From Proteobacteria bacterium UBA7415 (GTDB taxonomy: Bacteria; Pseudomonadota; Gammaproteobacteria; Arenicellales; Arenicellaceae): DNA of 64,000 nt. Below are positions 48,963-57,662 of the stretch, in pieces. The notes under the pieces are model-generated. The model was not told the DNA's origin. It saw nothing but the letters and a program-made list of their open reading frames with translations, and ran no database searches. Within the stretch, counting starts at the first letter, position 1; every line of letters starts with the position of its first letter. The DNA lies in contig DKML01000029.1 of the NCBI GenBank assembly GCA_002470515.1, forward strand, positions 2,150 to 66,149. Direction: 5' to 3'. The position numbers and the translations under genes are program-made.

Positions 48963-49260
48963 TATATAAAAATACCGGCCTCGAGGCCGGTATTTTTATA
49001 TATGGTGAGCTCGGAAGACATGATGAGAACTCCACAGTTCGACAAAATCGTCAGGAACGATTTTGAACAGCCGCAGGCTGCAACTTCGTTGTGACCCCGT
49101 AAGGGGTGAGGCGCAAGGGCGCGCCGAATAATCTCTCCGGGCGCGCCATTAATCTATCGACCGAGTTTTGCGCGGTTTTTTTTAATATGTGGCCTGCTCG
49201 GAGAATGTGAAGAGAACTTTCCTTCGACATTTGAGGCTCAGACTTCGAGCGTAAGCTGTT
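48944..49260 (+). repeat. tRNA-tail tandem repeat (rtT-like), two units
   Basis: A 20-nt block (AATCTCTCCGGGCGCGCCAT) made of the tRNA-Arg 3' end plus one base occurs at 48944-48963 and again, identical, at 49130-49149, giving a 186-nt unit. In both copies a hairpin with a T-run follows, then a related segment (GCTCGGA, ATG, GAGAACT, TTCGACA) at about 49010-49048 and 49198-49238. Unit 1 holds further stems: AAAATCGT/ACGATTTT, CAGCC/GGCTG and ACCCC/GGGGT. The E. coli tyrT operon has comparable 178-bp repeats that each carry 19 bp of the tRNA 3' end (rtT RNA). Confidence 0.7.
48960..49005 (+). terminator. 46-bp perfect palindrome, terminator of tRNA-Arg
   Basis: Each half (48960-48982 and 48983-49005) is the exact reverse complement of the other, centred on CTCGAG and including TACCGGCC/GGCCGGTA with A5/T5 flanks. 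As RNA it forms a very stable hairpin with a T-run on the 3' arm. Its left arm begins in the CCA end of the tRNA, so it competes with nothing essential but lies immediately next to the mature 3' end. Confidence 0.85.
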
Positions 49261-50344
49261 TTAAGTTTTACGCCCAAGACCCAGTAATTCAACATCCGGC
49301 GCGTTGCGAGTCGGTACATCAAGGTTACGAGGCGTAGTCGAAGATGCGCTCCGAACATCCTTCAGCATGGCTGATCGAACAAAGTTAACCATGTCATTGC
49401 GAATGCGGTCATCAGTCCAGTGGCCAACCTGCCCATACTTGACCAAAGTAGTATTGGCTTTTTGTTGTACGTAAATCTGTTGTGCTTTGTTCCAACGATT
49501 TGCAATATCTTCTCCGACCAGTGCAAATACGAGTTTGCGTTATGCATCAGAATACGCATCGCTAAATTGCAGTGCATCGTTGTCTTCTGCAGCTCTCATG
49601 AAAATCAATTGGGCCAGACCCTCCCAAGCTTGTTTGTCAAACCATCTTCCTGTGAGTTCGGTCATGTCAGATATCCCTAAGGGTTAGGGCAATGCCTGTT
49701 TGTTTAGCGCGTTAACTGGCAGCTTAGGGAAAGCATTCACCGCACCGGACACTACCGCTAGCAATTTGTCTGGGTGTAGAAAAGCAAAGCGGTTAGAGAA
49801 GGTGCCAGAAGCCGAAAATCCAACAATCAGGAGCTTGTTCTCAACAATATATTTCTGCGCAGCTAATTTTTTCTGTGCGTCTATTGCCATGCTTAGAAGT
49901 TGAAGATCTAACCGAACAGCAGGGCCTTCTTTGATGTGCATTGTGTCTTGGTCAAGCGCATGGGTGTAGACCAAGCTGTTCGTCTCGCTTCGCGGGAATA
50001 CCGGCATTAGCAAGGGCATATTCAAGTCGTGCGCGATCATTGGGCCGGGGGCCTAAGCCCAAGATGGCTTTGCGAGTCTTTTCAGTATGTAGTGCTAGAT
50101 CATAACTTACGCCAGAGTTGTTAGTTTCCACTACAAGATATTGCTTTTCGAATTCTGAATGCGATTTGGGTATTAGTAAGTAATATGGGTAGTTGAACCC
50201 AGCGCTGGGGTTGGCAGGTACTAATATTAGATTATTGTCTGTTTGATGATATTCGTCTTCAGTCTGCGCACAAGTGTGCACATAGGGTGCGACAAAGCTT
50301 GAAATAGCCAACAGAACCAACAATCCCTTAGCGATATTTGTCAT
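49261..50344 (-). pseudogene. Secreted alpha/beta-hydrolase, broken by a frameshift and two stops
   Basis: On the minus strand a signal peptide (MTNIAKGLLVLLAISSFVAP) starts at 50344 and is followed by SAGFNYPYYLLIPKSHSEF. Near 50045-50060 the frame shifts in a run of G and C. The next frame continues with the nucleophile-elbow segment LLIVGFSASGTFSNRFAF. It hits TAA at 49684-49686 (between ALP and PLGISDM), resumes with WFDKQAWEGLAQLIF, hits a second TAA at 49540-49542, and ends with YGQVGHWTDDRIRND and a basic tail. Joined, it gives about 361 residues, consistent with 1084 nt and one indel. It follows the DUF5916 gene by 33 nt. Confidence 0.8.
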
Positions 50345-50377
50345 AGGTTTCTGACCAAGAAGTGCTAAGTCGTCACG

Positions 50378-52555
50378 CTAAAAGCGAAAATTCCATTGTG
50401 CTTTAAAGACAATAGACGTGTCTAGAGTCTCGTCGGTTATCCGGTCACGTGATTGATTAAACACTAACAAGTATTCTCGATCGGCGCGGGGCTGGTAACG
50501 TAAGCGACTGTTTATCGATACGGTATTACTCCCATTGTCAGCCTGAACCAAGCTGAGCAATGCCCAGCGGCTGCTAAACGCATAGTTTAACTTTGCTGAG
50601 AAAACTCGGCTAGTGAACTCGCCTTGTGGTAATTCAATATGGTTTTGCGACATAGAAACGGATGCCAACCAGTGTTTGTTAGGACGCCATTCAATTTCAG
50701 GTCTGATTTCAAGTCGAGTGCCTCCAAAGAAGTCACCATCGGCAATTTCTAATTCCATTCTCAAAGGTCGCTGAAAACCTGTTTCAACATACACTCCATA
50801 CCGATCTGATGTATAGAGCCCTGGTGTTATCTGGATATCGTTTGGCAATTGAAACGTCTCAATTACGCCCTCTTTAGTTTGACCGACGAAAAATGTGAAA
50901 AAATCATTACGTTTGGATTGCCCTTCGAGAGGGTGAATAAAAGCGCTTTGACTCTGAATGCTTCCATTGATCGTATCAGCCCTAAAATACTGTGCGCGGC
51001 CTCCGAGCCATTGCCAAAATCCATTATCTAGCCTGTGGCGATATCGCATCTGGGAATCAACCAACTCGACACCACGGCGATTAACAAAGCCTAACGCAGG
51101 GTTAAAGTTATCTTCGATACGACGGTAATCCATATAACCGTCCCACTTGTCGTTTGGGTAGCTAATACCAAAACCATATGCCGTTTGACCTACGTTGACA
51201 CCTTGCGTATTACTTTCTTGGTACCAAGCGTTTGCGTTTAAACGTTTGTCGCCCTTAAAGCGCGTTGTTCGATAATTGTAGTCAACGCCCATTAAGCTGT
51301 TATCTAGATCAGAGTTTGGATCGCCTTTAGTAGCAATAAAACCGAAGTCTGACTCTTCAAAGACATTGCGAGAGGCTCGAGCAACTAAGAGGTCTTCATC
51401 GCCGCCAGTGATTCCAGCTTCTTGTTTTATTGCTAGGGCGCCTATGTTCCAATCTCCCGCGCGTCCTGATAAACGAGCGCCTACATCAATTTCGAGCGGT
51501 CGTCCATCGCCAGAAAGACCAATTTTTCTTGAAAAGAAGGGGCGACCATTTTGGTCAATGTTGCCGAACTCAAATATACTTGCGTCGCGCAGGAAGAACT
51601 CACGCTTTTCGGGAAAAAAGAGCGAGAAGCGGTTCAAGTTGACTTGTACGTCGTCAACGTCCGTTGCCGAGAAGTCGGTGTTAAATGTAAGGCCTGCGGT
51701 CAAAAATGGAGTGATGTTATAAAAGCCTGTTAACGATGGTTCGATGTTTTCGCTGCGCTGGCCTTTAGAGTCATCTTCGGCAATTAGGGCGATAGAAGGG
51801 CTGAGTTCAAGCCCTATGCCTTGTGAGAAGCCCTCAACGCCATTTAGATACCCGCTTACCGCAGGCTTGTTGCTGCGATTGCTTGAAGACCACGCCATCT
51901 CCTCGCCGTTACGTGGATAAACTCGGCCGAAATTAATTCCCCACTGCTTTGCATTCGGGTCGAACGAAATTGACCGTATGGGAATGGCCATCTCCCCAGA
52001 CCATCCCCAATCATGTACTTTGGTTTCGACGTGCCAGACAGTACTCCAGTCTTCTATGAAGTAGTCATTTCCAAAAAGGGCATCACGCCGAATACCATTT
52101 GCATTGGTCTGAAGAAAATAGGAATTACGCCGATCGTTAAATGTATCGATGTAGACCGCAAACCGGTCGTCTGAAAAATAGTTTTGCCCTTGTATCAAAC
52201 CTTTGGCCGAAAGAGTACTCACATTTGTGTCGAACGCTTTGAACGCAACATATATATATTGAGAGTCGCGAGCCAGTTGAACTTCTGTACGCTGCGATGG
52301 GTTACCTTTGTCGGTAGGACGAATTTGATGAAAATTAGAGATGATGGGCGCTGTTTGCCATATTACATCATTGATATTGCCATCTATAACCACAGGGTTA
52401 GCGGAGTCTATGATGGCAAGTTGCGTTTCTGGAAACCCACTTTGCGCGGAAGAATTTGTCGGTAAGAAAATGAGTGAGGTGGCTAAAAGGGTGACTAATG
52501 TAACCGCGGTTGCGGACGAGTAGGCCACGGCCAAATCTGTTTTAATTGTCATCAT
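50378..52555 (-). CDS. DUF5916 outer-membrane protein with CBM9-like N-domain
   Basis: This is a 725-residue exported protein. After a signal sequence (cleavage near NSSAQS) there is a carbohydrate-binding family 9-like domain of about 200 residues (VIDGNINDVIWQTAP, VQLARDSQYIYVAFKAFD, GWSGEMAIPIRSI). A DUF5916 region follows, with many alternating aromatic strands, ending in WNFRF, an aromatic C-terminus typical of outer-membrane beta-barrels. The ligand is unknown. The hydrolase pseudogene just downstream suggests a former two-gene unit. Confidence 0.82.
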   Translation of the reverse strand: MMTIKTDLAVAYSSATAVTLVTLLATSLIFLPTNSSAQSGFPETQLAIIDSANPVVIDGNINDVIWQTAPIISNFHQIRPTDKGNPSQRTEVQLARDSQYIYVAFKAFDTNVSTLSAKGLIQGQNYFSDDRFAVYIDTFNDRRNSYFLQTNANGIRRDALFGNDYFIEDWSTVWHVETKVHDWGWSGEMAIPIRSISFDPNAKQWGINFGRVYPRNGEEMAWSSSNRSNKPAVSGYLNGVEGFSQGIGLELSPSIALIAEDDSKGQRSENIEPSLTGFYNITPFLTAGLTFNTDFSATDVDDVQVNLNRFSLFFPEKREFFLRDASIFEFGNIDQNGRPFFSRKIGLSGDGRPLEIDVGARLSGRAGDWNIGALAIKQEAGITGGDEDLLVARASRNVFEESDFGFIATKGDPNSDLDNSLMGVDYNYRTTRFKGDKRLNANAWYQESNTQGVNVGQTAYGFGISYPNDKWDGYMDYRRIEDNFNPALGFVNRRGVELVDSQMRYRHRLDNGFWQWLGGRAQYFRADTINGSIQSQSAFIHPLEGQSKRNDFFTFFVGQTKEGVIETFQLPNDIQITPGLYTSDRYGVYVETGFQRPLRMELEIADGDFFGGTRLEIRPEIEWRPNKHWLASVSMSQNHIELPQGEFTSRVFSAKLNYAFSSRWALLSLVQADNGSNTVSINSRLRYQPRADREYLLVFNQSRDRITDETLDTSIVFKAQWNFRF

Positions 52556-52667
52556 TGTTACAACGCAAAATTTATTTTTTTATTATGTTAAGAAGATACT
52601 CTGACATGAAAGGTGATGTCCGCATCTGTTAAACTTTAGTCATAAAATCATTAATATAGAACACCCT

Positions 52668-54464
52668 ATGAAATCTCATGTTGCGCCCTTAGCTGGCAAA
52701 GTAATTGAAATTCTTTCCGCTAATGGCGACTTGGTAGATCCAGGACAAATTGTCTTGACTCTAGAGTCGATGAAGGTACACGTAAAGGTAGAGGCAGAAG
52801 TGGCCGGCCGTGTCCTAGATTTGCGGGTAAAGCTCAATGACTCTGTGGGGCGTGGTGAAGTATTGTTTGATGTATTACCAGGGGATTCCGCGCTCGAAAA
52901 TGAACACGCGGCAAGTTCCACTGCGTCTAGGGTTAAATCGTCCGTTAACGACCCAGAAACAGCTCTCGCACAAGAGTCAATTCGATTGCATTCGCTCGCT
53001 GACGATGCTCATCGAGAGCAAGCTGTCAAAAAGCGGCATGACAAGGGCTATTTGTCCGCTCGAGAGAACCTAGCGCTTTATTGTCAGGCAGAGTCGTTTA
53101 GAGAATATGGACGTTTAGCCGTTGCAGCTCAGGCATCTCGTTATTCCAAAGAACAGTTGCGAGAAAATACGGCCGCCGATGGTGTTATTACAGGTATGGG
53201 AAAAGTTCCTTTAGGACTCGATTCTGCTGCCAGCGAAGGACTAAAAACAACGTTCATTATTAACGATTATTCTGTTTTGGCAGGAACCCAAGGTTATTAT
53301 CATCATGCCAAGATTGATCGCATGTTAGATGTGGCCGAACAACAGCGTACTCCGGTCGTGATGTATACCGAAGGCGGCGGCGGTCGACCAGGTGATACCG
53401 ACGTATTGCATATTAACTCTGGACTTGGCTGTACGACTTTTTCTAATTGGGCAAGATTGGAAGGCGTAGTGCCACGTATTTCGGTGGCTAATGGGTATAA
53501 CTTTGCAGGTAACGCTGCGTTATTTGGTGCGGCCGATATACGCATTGGTACCCGCCAGTCTTGGATAGGGATGGCCGGACCCGCAATGATATCGGGCGGT
53601 GGCTTAGGTGACTTTAAACCTAAAGATATTGGGCCCGTTGATGTTCAATCGACAAATGGTGTGCTTGATTTAGTGGCTGACGACGAGACACACGCTGCGA
53701 CTCTCGCAAAACAAATACTGGGATACTTGACCGGTTGGACGGCGTCTGAAATAGCCGCGCCTCAAAGCGATCTTGACCATTTTATGCCAAGCAATCGCAA
53801 ACTTACTTACTCAATGGTCGAATTACTTGCAGGAGTGTTTGATCAAGACAGTGTGCTTGAGTTGCGAGAGGGTTATGGAGGGGCGATTAAGACTTTATTC
53901 GCGCGCCTCAACGGAATGGCAGTAGGTGTGCTCGCTAGTGATTGTTCGGTAAACGGGGGCGCTATTGATGTAGCCGCAGGACACAAGAGTGCTGAGTTTT
54001 TAGAACTGTGCAATACCTGGAACATCCCCGTTGCGATCTTTTGCGACACACCGGGGTTTATGGTTGGACCAGCGCATGAAGAATTAGGAGCAGTACGCGA
54101 ACTCGCAAAATTATTCGGTAGTGGTGCAGCCCTAGATGTACCGAGTGTAGGCGTTGTAGTCCGCAAGTGCTATGGTCTTGGCGGACAAGCGTTGCTCGGT
54201 GGCAGCACTAAAATGCCTGACGCGGTGGTGGCTTGGCCAACTGGAGAATTTGGTGCCATGGGCTTAGAAGGAGCGGTACAGTTGGGTTTTAAGAAAGAGC
54301 TAGCAGCGTGCCAGTCTGACGAAGAGCGAGAAACGTTATTTAGCGACCTTTTGGCTGAGCAGTATCGGCGTGGGGCAGCTACTGAAGTAGCGACAGTTCT
54401 CGAGATTGACGCCGTCATTCAGCCAAGTCAGACAAGACAGTGGTTGCTTGATTGCCTGTTTTGA
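52668..54464 (+). CDS. Biotinyl domain-carboxyltransferase fusion (acyl-CoA carboxylase subunit)
   Basis: This 598-residue protein begins with a biotinyl domain (residues 1-72) holding the modification motif ESMKV, Lys36, and the second-half motif VGRGEVLFDV. A roughly 30-residue linker leads to a carboxyltransferase of the AccD5/PccB type. It has KRHDKGYLSARENLALYC, EGGGGRPGDTD, NGYNFAGNAALFGAAD, and the C-terminal half with CDTPGFMVGPAHEELGAVRELAKLFG. It should move CO2 from biotin to an acyl-CoA. No biotin carboxylase gene is adjacent. BCCP is more often fused to biotin carboxylase, so this order is uncommon. Confidence 0.85.
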   Translation: MKSHVAPLAGKVIEILSANGDLVDPGQIVLTLESMKVHVKVEAEVAGRVLDLRVKLNDSVGRGEVLFDVLPGDSALENEHAASSTASRVKSSVNDPETALAQESIRLHSLADDAHREQAVKKRHDKGYLSARENLALYCQAESFREYGRLAVAAQASRYSKEQLRENTAADGVITGMGKVPLGLDSAASEGLKTTFIINDYSVLAGTQGYYHHAKIDRMLDVAEQQRTPVVMYTEGGGGRPGDTDVLHINSGLGCTTFSNWARLEGVVPRISVANGYNFAGNAALFGAADIRIGTRQSWIGMAGPAMISGGGLGDFKPKDIGPVDVQSTNGVLDLVADDETHAATLAKQILGYLTGWTASEIAAPQSDLDHFMPSNRKLTYSMVELLAGVFDQDSVLELREGYGGAIKTLFARLNGMAVGVLASDCSVNGGAIDVAAGHKSAEFLELCNTWNIPVAIFCDTPGFMVGPAHEELGAVRELAKLFGSGAALDVPSVGVVVRKCYGLGGQALLGGSTKMPDAVVAWPTGEFGAMGLEGAVQLGFKKELAACQSDEERETLFSDLLAEQYRRGAATEVATVLEIDAVIQPSQTRQWLLDCLF

Positions 54465-54573
54465 TTGCCTAGTTCTCAGGCTGTTTGGTTGGTGTATGAG
54501 TTTTTGCGAAGCAGCACTGTTATTATAAAAAAATTAGTCTGAGTCAAAATCACCACTTGTTACAGAGTAGAGC

Positions 54574-55092
54574 ATGAAAGAGAAAACTATTATTGGTCGC
54601 AGCGAATGGTGTGCCTTCCCTGATCTTCACGTAGCAGCAATTAAGGCACGAGTTGACTCAGGCGCTAAAACGTCTTCTATTCATGCGTTTAATATAGAAA
54701 CGTTTGAGCGGGACGATGCGCCATGGGTTCGGTTTGAAGTTCACCCACTGGTAAATGATTTGGATATCACCATTGTTTGCGAGCAAGCCGTTGCCGACAA
54801 ACGTTTAGTGAAGAGCTCGAGCGGCGAGGCTGAGTCTCGTTATGTTATCCGGACACCTATACAGCTTGCGGGAAAGGTTTGGGAGGTTGATTTAACCTTA
54901 TCCAATAGAGACTCAATGGGGCATAGGATGTTGTTAGGCCGTGAAGCGATGAATGGACGCCTCATTATCGACCCAAGTTTAAGTTGTACGCAGGGACGTA
55001 TGAAGATTAATGATCTCAAGAAGGCATACAAGGAAGCATCTGTACTCGCGGCTAAAATGTCTTTAGAATTTTCTATCAATACGAGTTCGTAG
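54574..55092 (+). CDS. Retropepsin-like aspartic protease (RimB/zinc protease family)
   Basis: This is a 172-residue protein of the family once called ATP-dependent zinc protease. It has the retropepsin-like catalytic motif ARVDSGAKTSSIHA (D28-S-G) and MLLGREAMNGRLIIDP near the C-terminus. Relatives are coded next to rimK-type ATP-grasp ligases and trim glutamate tails; no rimK gene is present here. It stands alone downstream of the carboxyltransferase fusion, convergent with the Lrp gene. Confidence 0.85.
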   Translation: MKEKTIIGRSEWCAFPDLHVAAIKARVDSGAKTSSIHAFNIETFERDDAPWVRFEVHPLVNDLDITIVCEQAVADKRLVKSSSGEAESRYVIRTPIQLAGKVWEVDLTLSNRDSMGHRMLLGREAMNGRLIIDPSLSCTQGRMKINDLKKAYKEASVLAAKMSLEFSINTSS

Positions 55093-55135
55093 TTCAGGGG
55101 CGGTGCATTCTGTTGTATCAATCAGCAAGCTTGGG

Positions 55136-55600
55136 TTAGTCAGTAATATACTGAAGAGGTAGTTCCGTAGTGTGTTTCACTTCCTCCATTGCAAAAAACG
55201 CACTGACATCTTCGAGCTCCACTTTTGCAATTAATTTTTGATATACGTCGTCGTAGCTTTTAATGCTAGGGACTACTGCTTTGAGCATGTAGTCAATGCT
55301 GCCTGACATCCTATAGAACTCTACGATCTCAGGTAATTCGTCAATTGCCGCTTTAAATTGCTCAAACCATGCTTGACTGTGATGACGGGTTCGTATGTTT
55401 ATAAACACAGTTACACCAAGATTAAGTTTATCTTTGTCGAGTAGGGCAACGCGCTTATGAATAAATCCTTGTTCTTGCAATTTTTGCAGTCGACGCCAGC
55501 AGGGGTTTGCCGTCAGGTTGATCTTCTCAGCCAACTCGGCCACGCTAATATCGGCGTTGTGTTGTAGGTGCTTTAAAATTAGCCGGTCGTATGTATCCAT
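55136..55600 (-). CDS. Lrp/AsnC family transcriptional regulator
   Basis: This is a 154-residue regulator with an N-terminal helix-turn-helix (YDRLILKHLQHNADISVAELAEKINLT, then CWRRLQKLQEQGFI) and a C-terminal ligand-binding RAM/ACT-like domain (DELPEIVEFYRMSGSIDYML). The effector is probably an amino acid. It is divergent from the DUF6356 gene with a 208-nt gap that could hold operators. Confidence 0.93.
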   Translation of the reverse strand: MDTYDRLILKHLQHNADISVAELAEKINLTANPCWRRLQKLQEQGFIHKRVALLDKDKLNLGVTVFINIRTRHHSQAWFEQFKAAIDELPEIVEFYRMSGSIDYMLKAVVPSIKSYDDVYQKLIAKVELEDVSAFFAMEEVKHTTELPLQYITD

Positions 55601-55808
55601 ATCCTTTTCGACAAACTTCAGCAGTTTGATAATTTTATTCTAATTATGAGGCATTATGCGGGATTATTTTATGGTGTAAATCGATTTTAGTGATTTTTAT
55701 GGTAAGAGTTTGCAGTGTTATGTGGTTATTGTTTGTCTGGAAATGGCTGAAGTTAGCGCCTGCGCCGCTAAAAACTAAGTCCAATTTATATTAATCACGG
55801 AGCACCGC

Positions 55809-56033
55809 ATGTCTCGTTTTCAAACGCTATTTACTGAGCATCCACAGAAAGTTGGCGAAACCTATTTCCAGCATCTCGGCGTCGCTGGTTCGTTTGGTTT
55901 ACTGTTTTTAAAACTTGCTGGAATGTCCTTTGTTCATGCGTTATTCCCATGGTGCTATGAACGCGCGGCAAGCGATCGAATAGAATTGCTTCACGATGAA
56001 CTGTGTATCAAACGCGCTCGTACTATAGAGTGA
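55809..56033 (+). CDS. DUF6356 family protein
   Basis: This 74-residue protein matches the DUF6356 pattern: FTEHPQKVGETYFQHLGVAGSFGLLFL, then SFVHALFPWCYERAASDRIELLHDEL. One hydrophobic stretch in the middle may be a membrane helix. The function is unknown. A CACGGAG ribosome-binding site precedes the ATG. Confidence 0.75.
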   Translation: MSRFQTLFTEHPQKVGETYFQHLGVAGSFGLLFLKLAGMSFVHALFPWCYERAASDRIELLHDELCIKRARTIE

Positions 56034-56349
56034 GCGCTTTGAAATGTGTACAACAAATTAAAAAAGCTTTAGCCGCCGCAACTTCTAGTAGTGGTTACTT
56101 AGCTGCTGATATATGCGCTATTTCTTTTTGGTAGGTCGGATGCAAACTACGCTCTCGGCTCAGCAGACTATAGCTTCTAGAGCATATGCCTTAAGCCCGT
56201 ATTGAGCATCGCAGAGACGAGTTTACTAAGCGCGTCTTTAGTCGTCTAGAATGAAATTGCGTGCACGCTATCGCGGTATCATTCGGTCTTAAAAGGATAC
56301 TCTAACTAACTTGAAAATTTCCGTGACAGCACCTATCAGCAATCTGAAT

Positions 56350-56997
56350 ATGGATTTGGCTAAGCAAATCGTTATCGACACCACTGCTATGGAGTGGCAA
56401 CCAAGCCCGGCACTCGGTGTACTCCGAAAACCTTTAGCGCGAGAAGAACGCGAATCAGGTCATGCAACCAGTATCGTAGAATATGCGGCAGGGGCGAGAT
56501 TTAAACGACACGAACATCCAAAAGGAGAGGAGATTCTTGTGCTGAGCGGTGTGTTTTCTGACGAATCGGGGGATTATGGACCAGGGCATTATTTTCGTAA
56601 TCCCGCGGGCTCTGGTCACGCACCCTTTAGTGAGGGTGGTTGTACGTTGCTCGTTAAGCTGTGCCAATTTCAAAATGGAGACACCGAACGCGTGAGTATT
56701 GGAACACAGCAGTCTCAATGGCTGCCAGGGCAGGGTGGTATGCAAGTAATGCCGTTGCATTCCTTTGGTACTGAGCACACTGCATTGGTAAAATGGCCAG
56801 CAGGAGAACGATTCAAACCTCATTACCATGTAGGCGGCGAGGAGATTTACGTTATCTCGGGTGTGTTTCAGGACGAGTTTGGTTCCTACGCTGCGGGTAC
56901 ATGGCTTCGTAGTCCGCATATGTCTCAACATTTCCCGTTTGTGGAAGAAGAGACTATTATCTGGGTCAAGACAGGGCATCTCGCGTTAGCCGACTAG
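56350..56997 (+). CDS. ChrR-like bicupin protein
   Basis: This roughly 215-residue protein is made of two cupin domains of the ChrR type. The first has RFKRHEHPKGEEILVLSGVF and the second RFKPHYHVGGEEIYVISGVF, with near-identical metal-binding His/Glu layout (HxH...E). ChrR cupins sense or bind zinc and regulate ECF sigma factors, but the anti-sigma part is absent here, so it is a stand-alone cupin. I start at ATG 56350 (MDLAKQIVIDT); TTG 56311 would add 13 residues and is closer to an AAAGGA element. The 300 nt upstream show nothing else. Confidence 0.82.
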   Translation: MDLAKQIVIDTTAMEWQPSPALGVLRKPLAREERESGHATSIVEYAAGARFKRHEHPKGEEILVLSGVFSDESGDYGPGHYFRNPAGSGHAPFSEGGCTLLVKLCQFQNGDTERVSIGTQQSQWLPGQGGMQVMPLHSFGTEHTALVKWPAGERFKPHYHVGGEEIYVISGVFQDEFGSYAAGTWLRSPHMSQHFPFVEEETIIWVKTGHLALAD

Positions 56998-57061
56998 ACA
57001 AACCTAAAGTTGACTGACGTATTTAAAAAAATCATAGCGCGTGCTTCGCAGGGCTAACCTT

Positions 57062-57562
57062 ATGTTAAATATTCACTTTTTTTGTGTTGGCGGTACGATC
57101 GACAAAATTTATTTTGATGCCAGCAGCAAGTATGAAGTTGGATCGCCTGCGGTAAAGGCGTTACTGGCGGATCTGCCGACTAATATTGATGCAACTGTAA
57201 CGTCTGTAATGGCTAAGGACAGTTTAGAAATGACTGATGACGATAGGGTCGATCTGCTTGAGGCGGTCAGCGCAGCACCACAGAAGTTAATCGTTATTAC
57301 CCACGGCACAGACACCATGCCGATGACGGCCGAATACTTAAAGGCGAATGGCGGTGATAAATTAGCCGACAAGGTCATTGTGATGACGGGAGCATTGGCG
57401 CCGGCTATCTTTAAAGACAGCGATGCGGAGTTCAATTTGGGCTCAGCCGTCGCCGCGAGCCAGTGTTTAGACCCCGGTGTTTACATTGCCATGAATGGTG
57501 AAGTTTTTGTGGCTGGTAAAGTTTATAAAGATCTTAAGAAGAGTCGCTTTGTAGCCAAATAG
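57062..57562 (+). CDS. Short asparaginase-like protein (N-terminal domain only)
   Basis: This 166-residue protein corresponds to the N-terminal domain of L-asparaginase. The first active-site threonine is in CVGGTIDK (T12) and the second motif is THGTDTM (T83, D84); MTGALAPAIFKDSDAEFNLGSA follows. The C-terminal domain of type I/II asparaginases (another ~150 residues) is absent. The ATG at 57062 has AGGG 9 nt upstream. Whether the isolated domain is catalytic is unknown. Confidence 0.82.
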   Translation: MLNIHFFCVGGTIDKIYFDASSKYEVGSPAVKALLADLPTNIDATVTSVMAKDSLEMTDDDRVDLLEAVSAAPQKLIVITHGTDTMPMTAEYLKANGGDKLADKVIVMTGALAPAIFKDSDAEFNLGSAVAASQCLDPGVYIAMNGEVFVAGKVYKDLKKSRFVAK

Positions 57563-57597
57563 CGTGCTCTACATTTTTTCGAAAAGCTATTAGAAAC

Positions 57598-57640
57598 AAA
57601 AAAAGCCCGTTTAGACAAAAATCTAAACGGGCTTTTTAAA
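57598..57640 (+). terminator. Bidirectional rho-independent terminator
   Basis: AGCCCGTTTAGA/TCTAAACGGGCT form a perfect 12-bp stem with loop CAAAAA (57604-57633), with an A-run before and five T after. It lies between the convergent asparaginase-like gene and htpG. Confidence 0.94.
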
Positions 57641-57662
57641 TAACGCTAAAAATCAGCAGTTG

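Noticed and set aside
49130..49149. Second tRNA-Arg tail as a phage or island attachment site
   Set aside because: The two copies are only 186 nt apart with no integrase or cargo, and related segments follow both copies. A tandem tRNA-tail repeat fits better.
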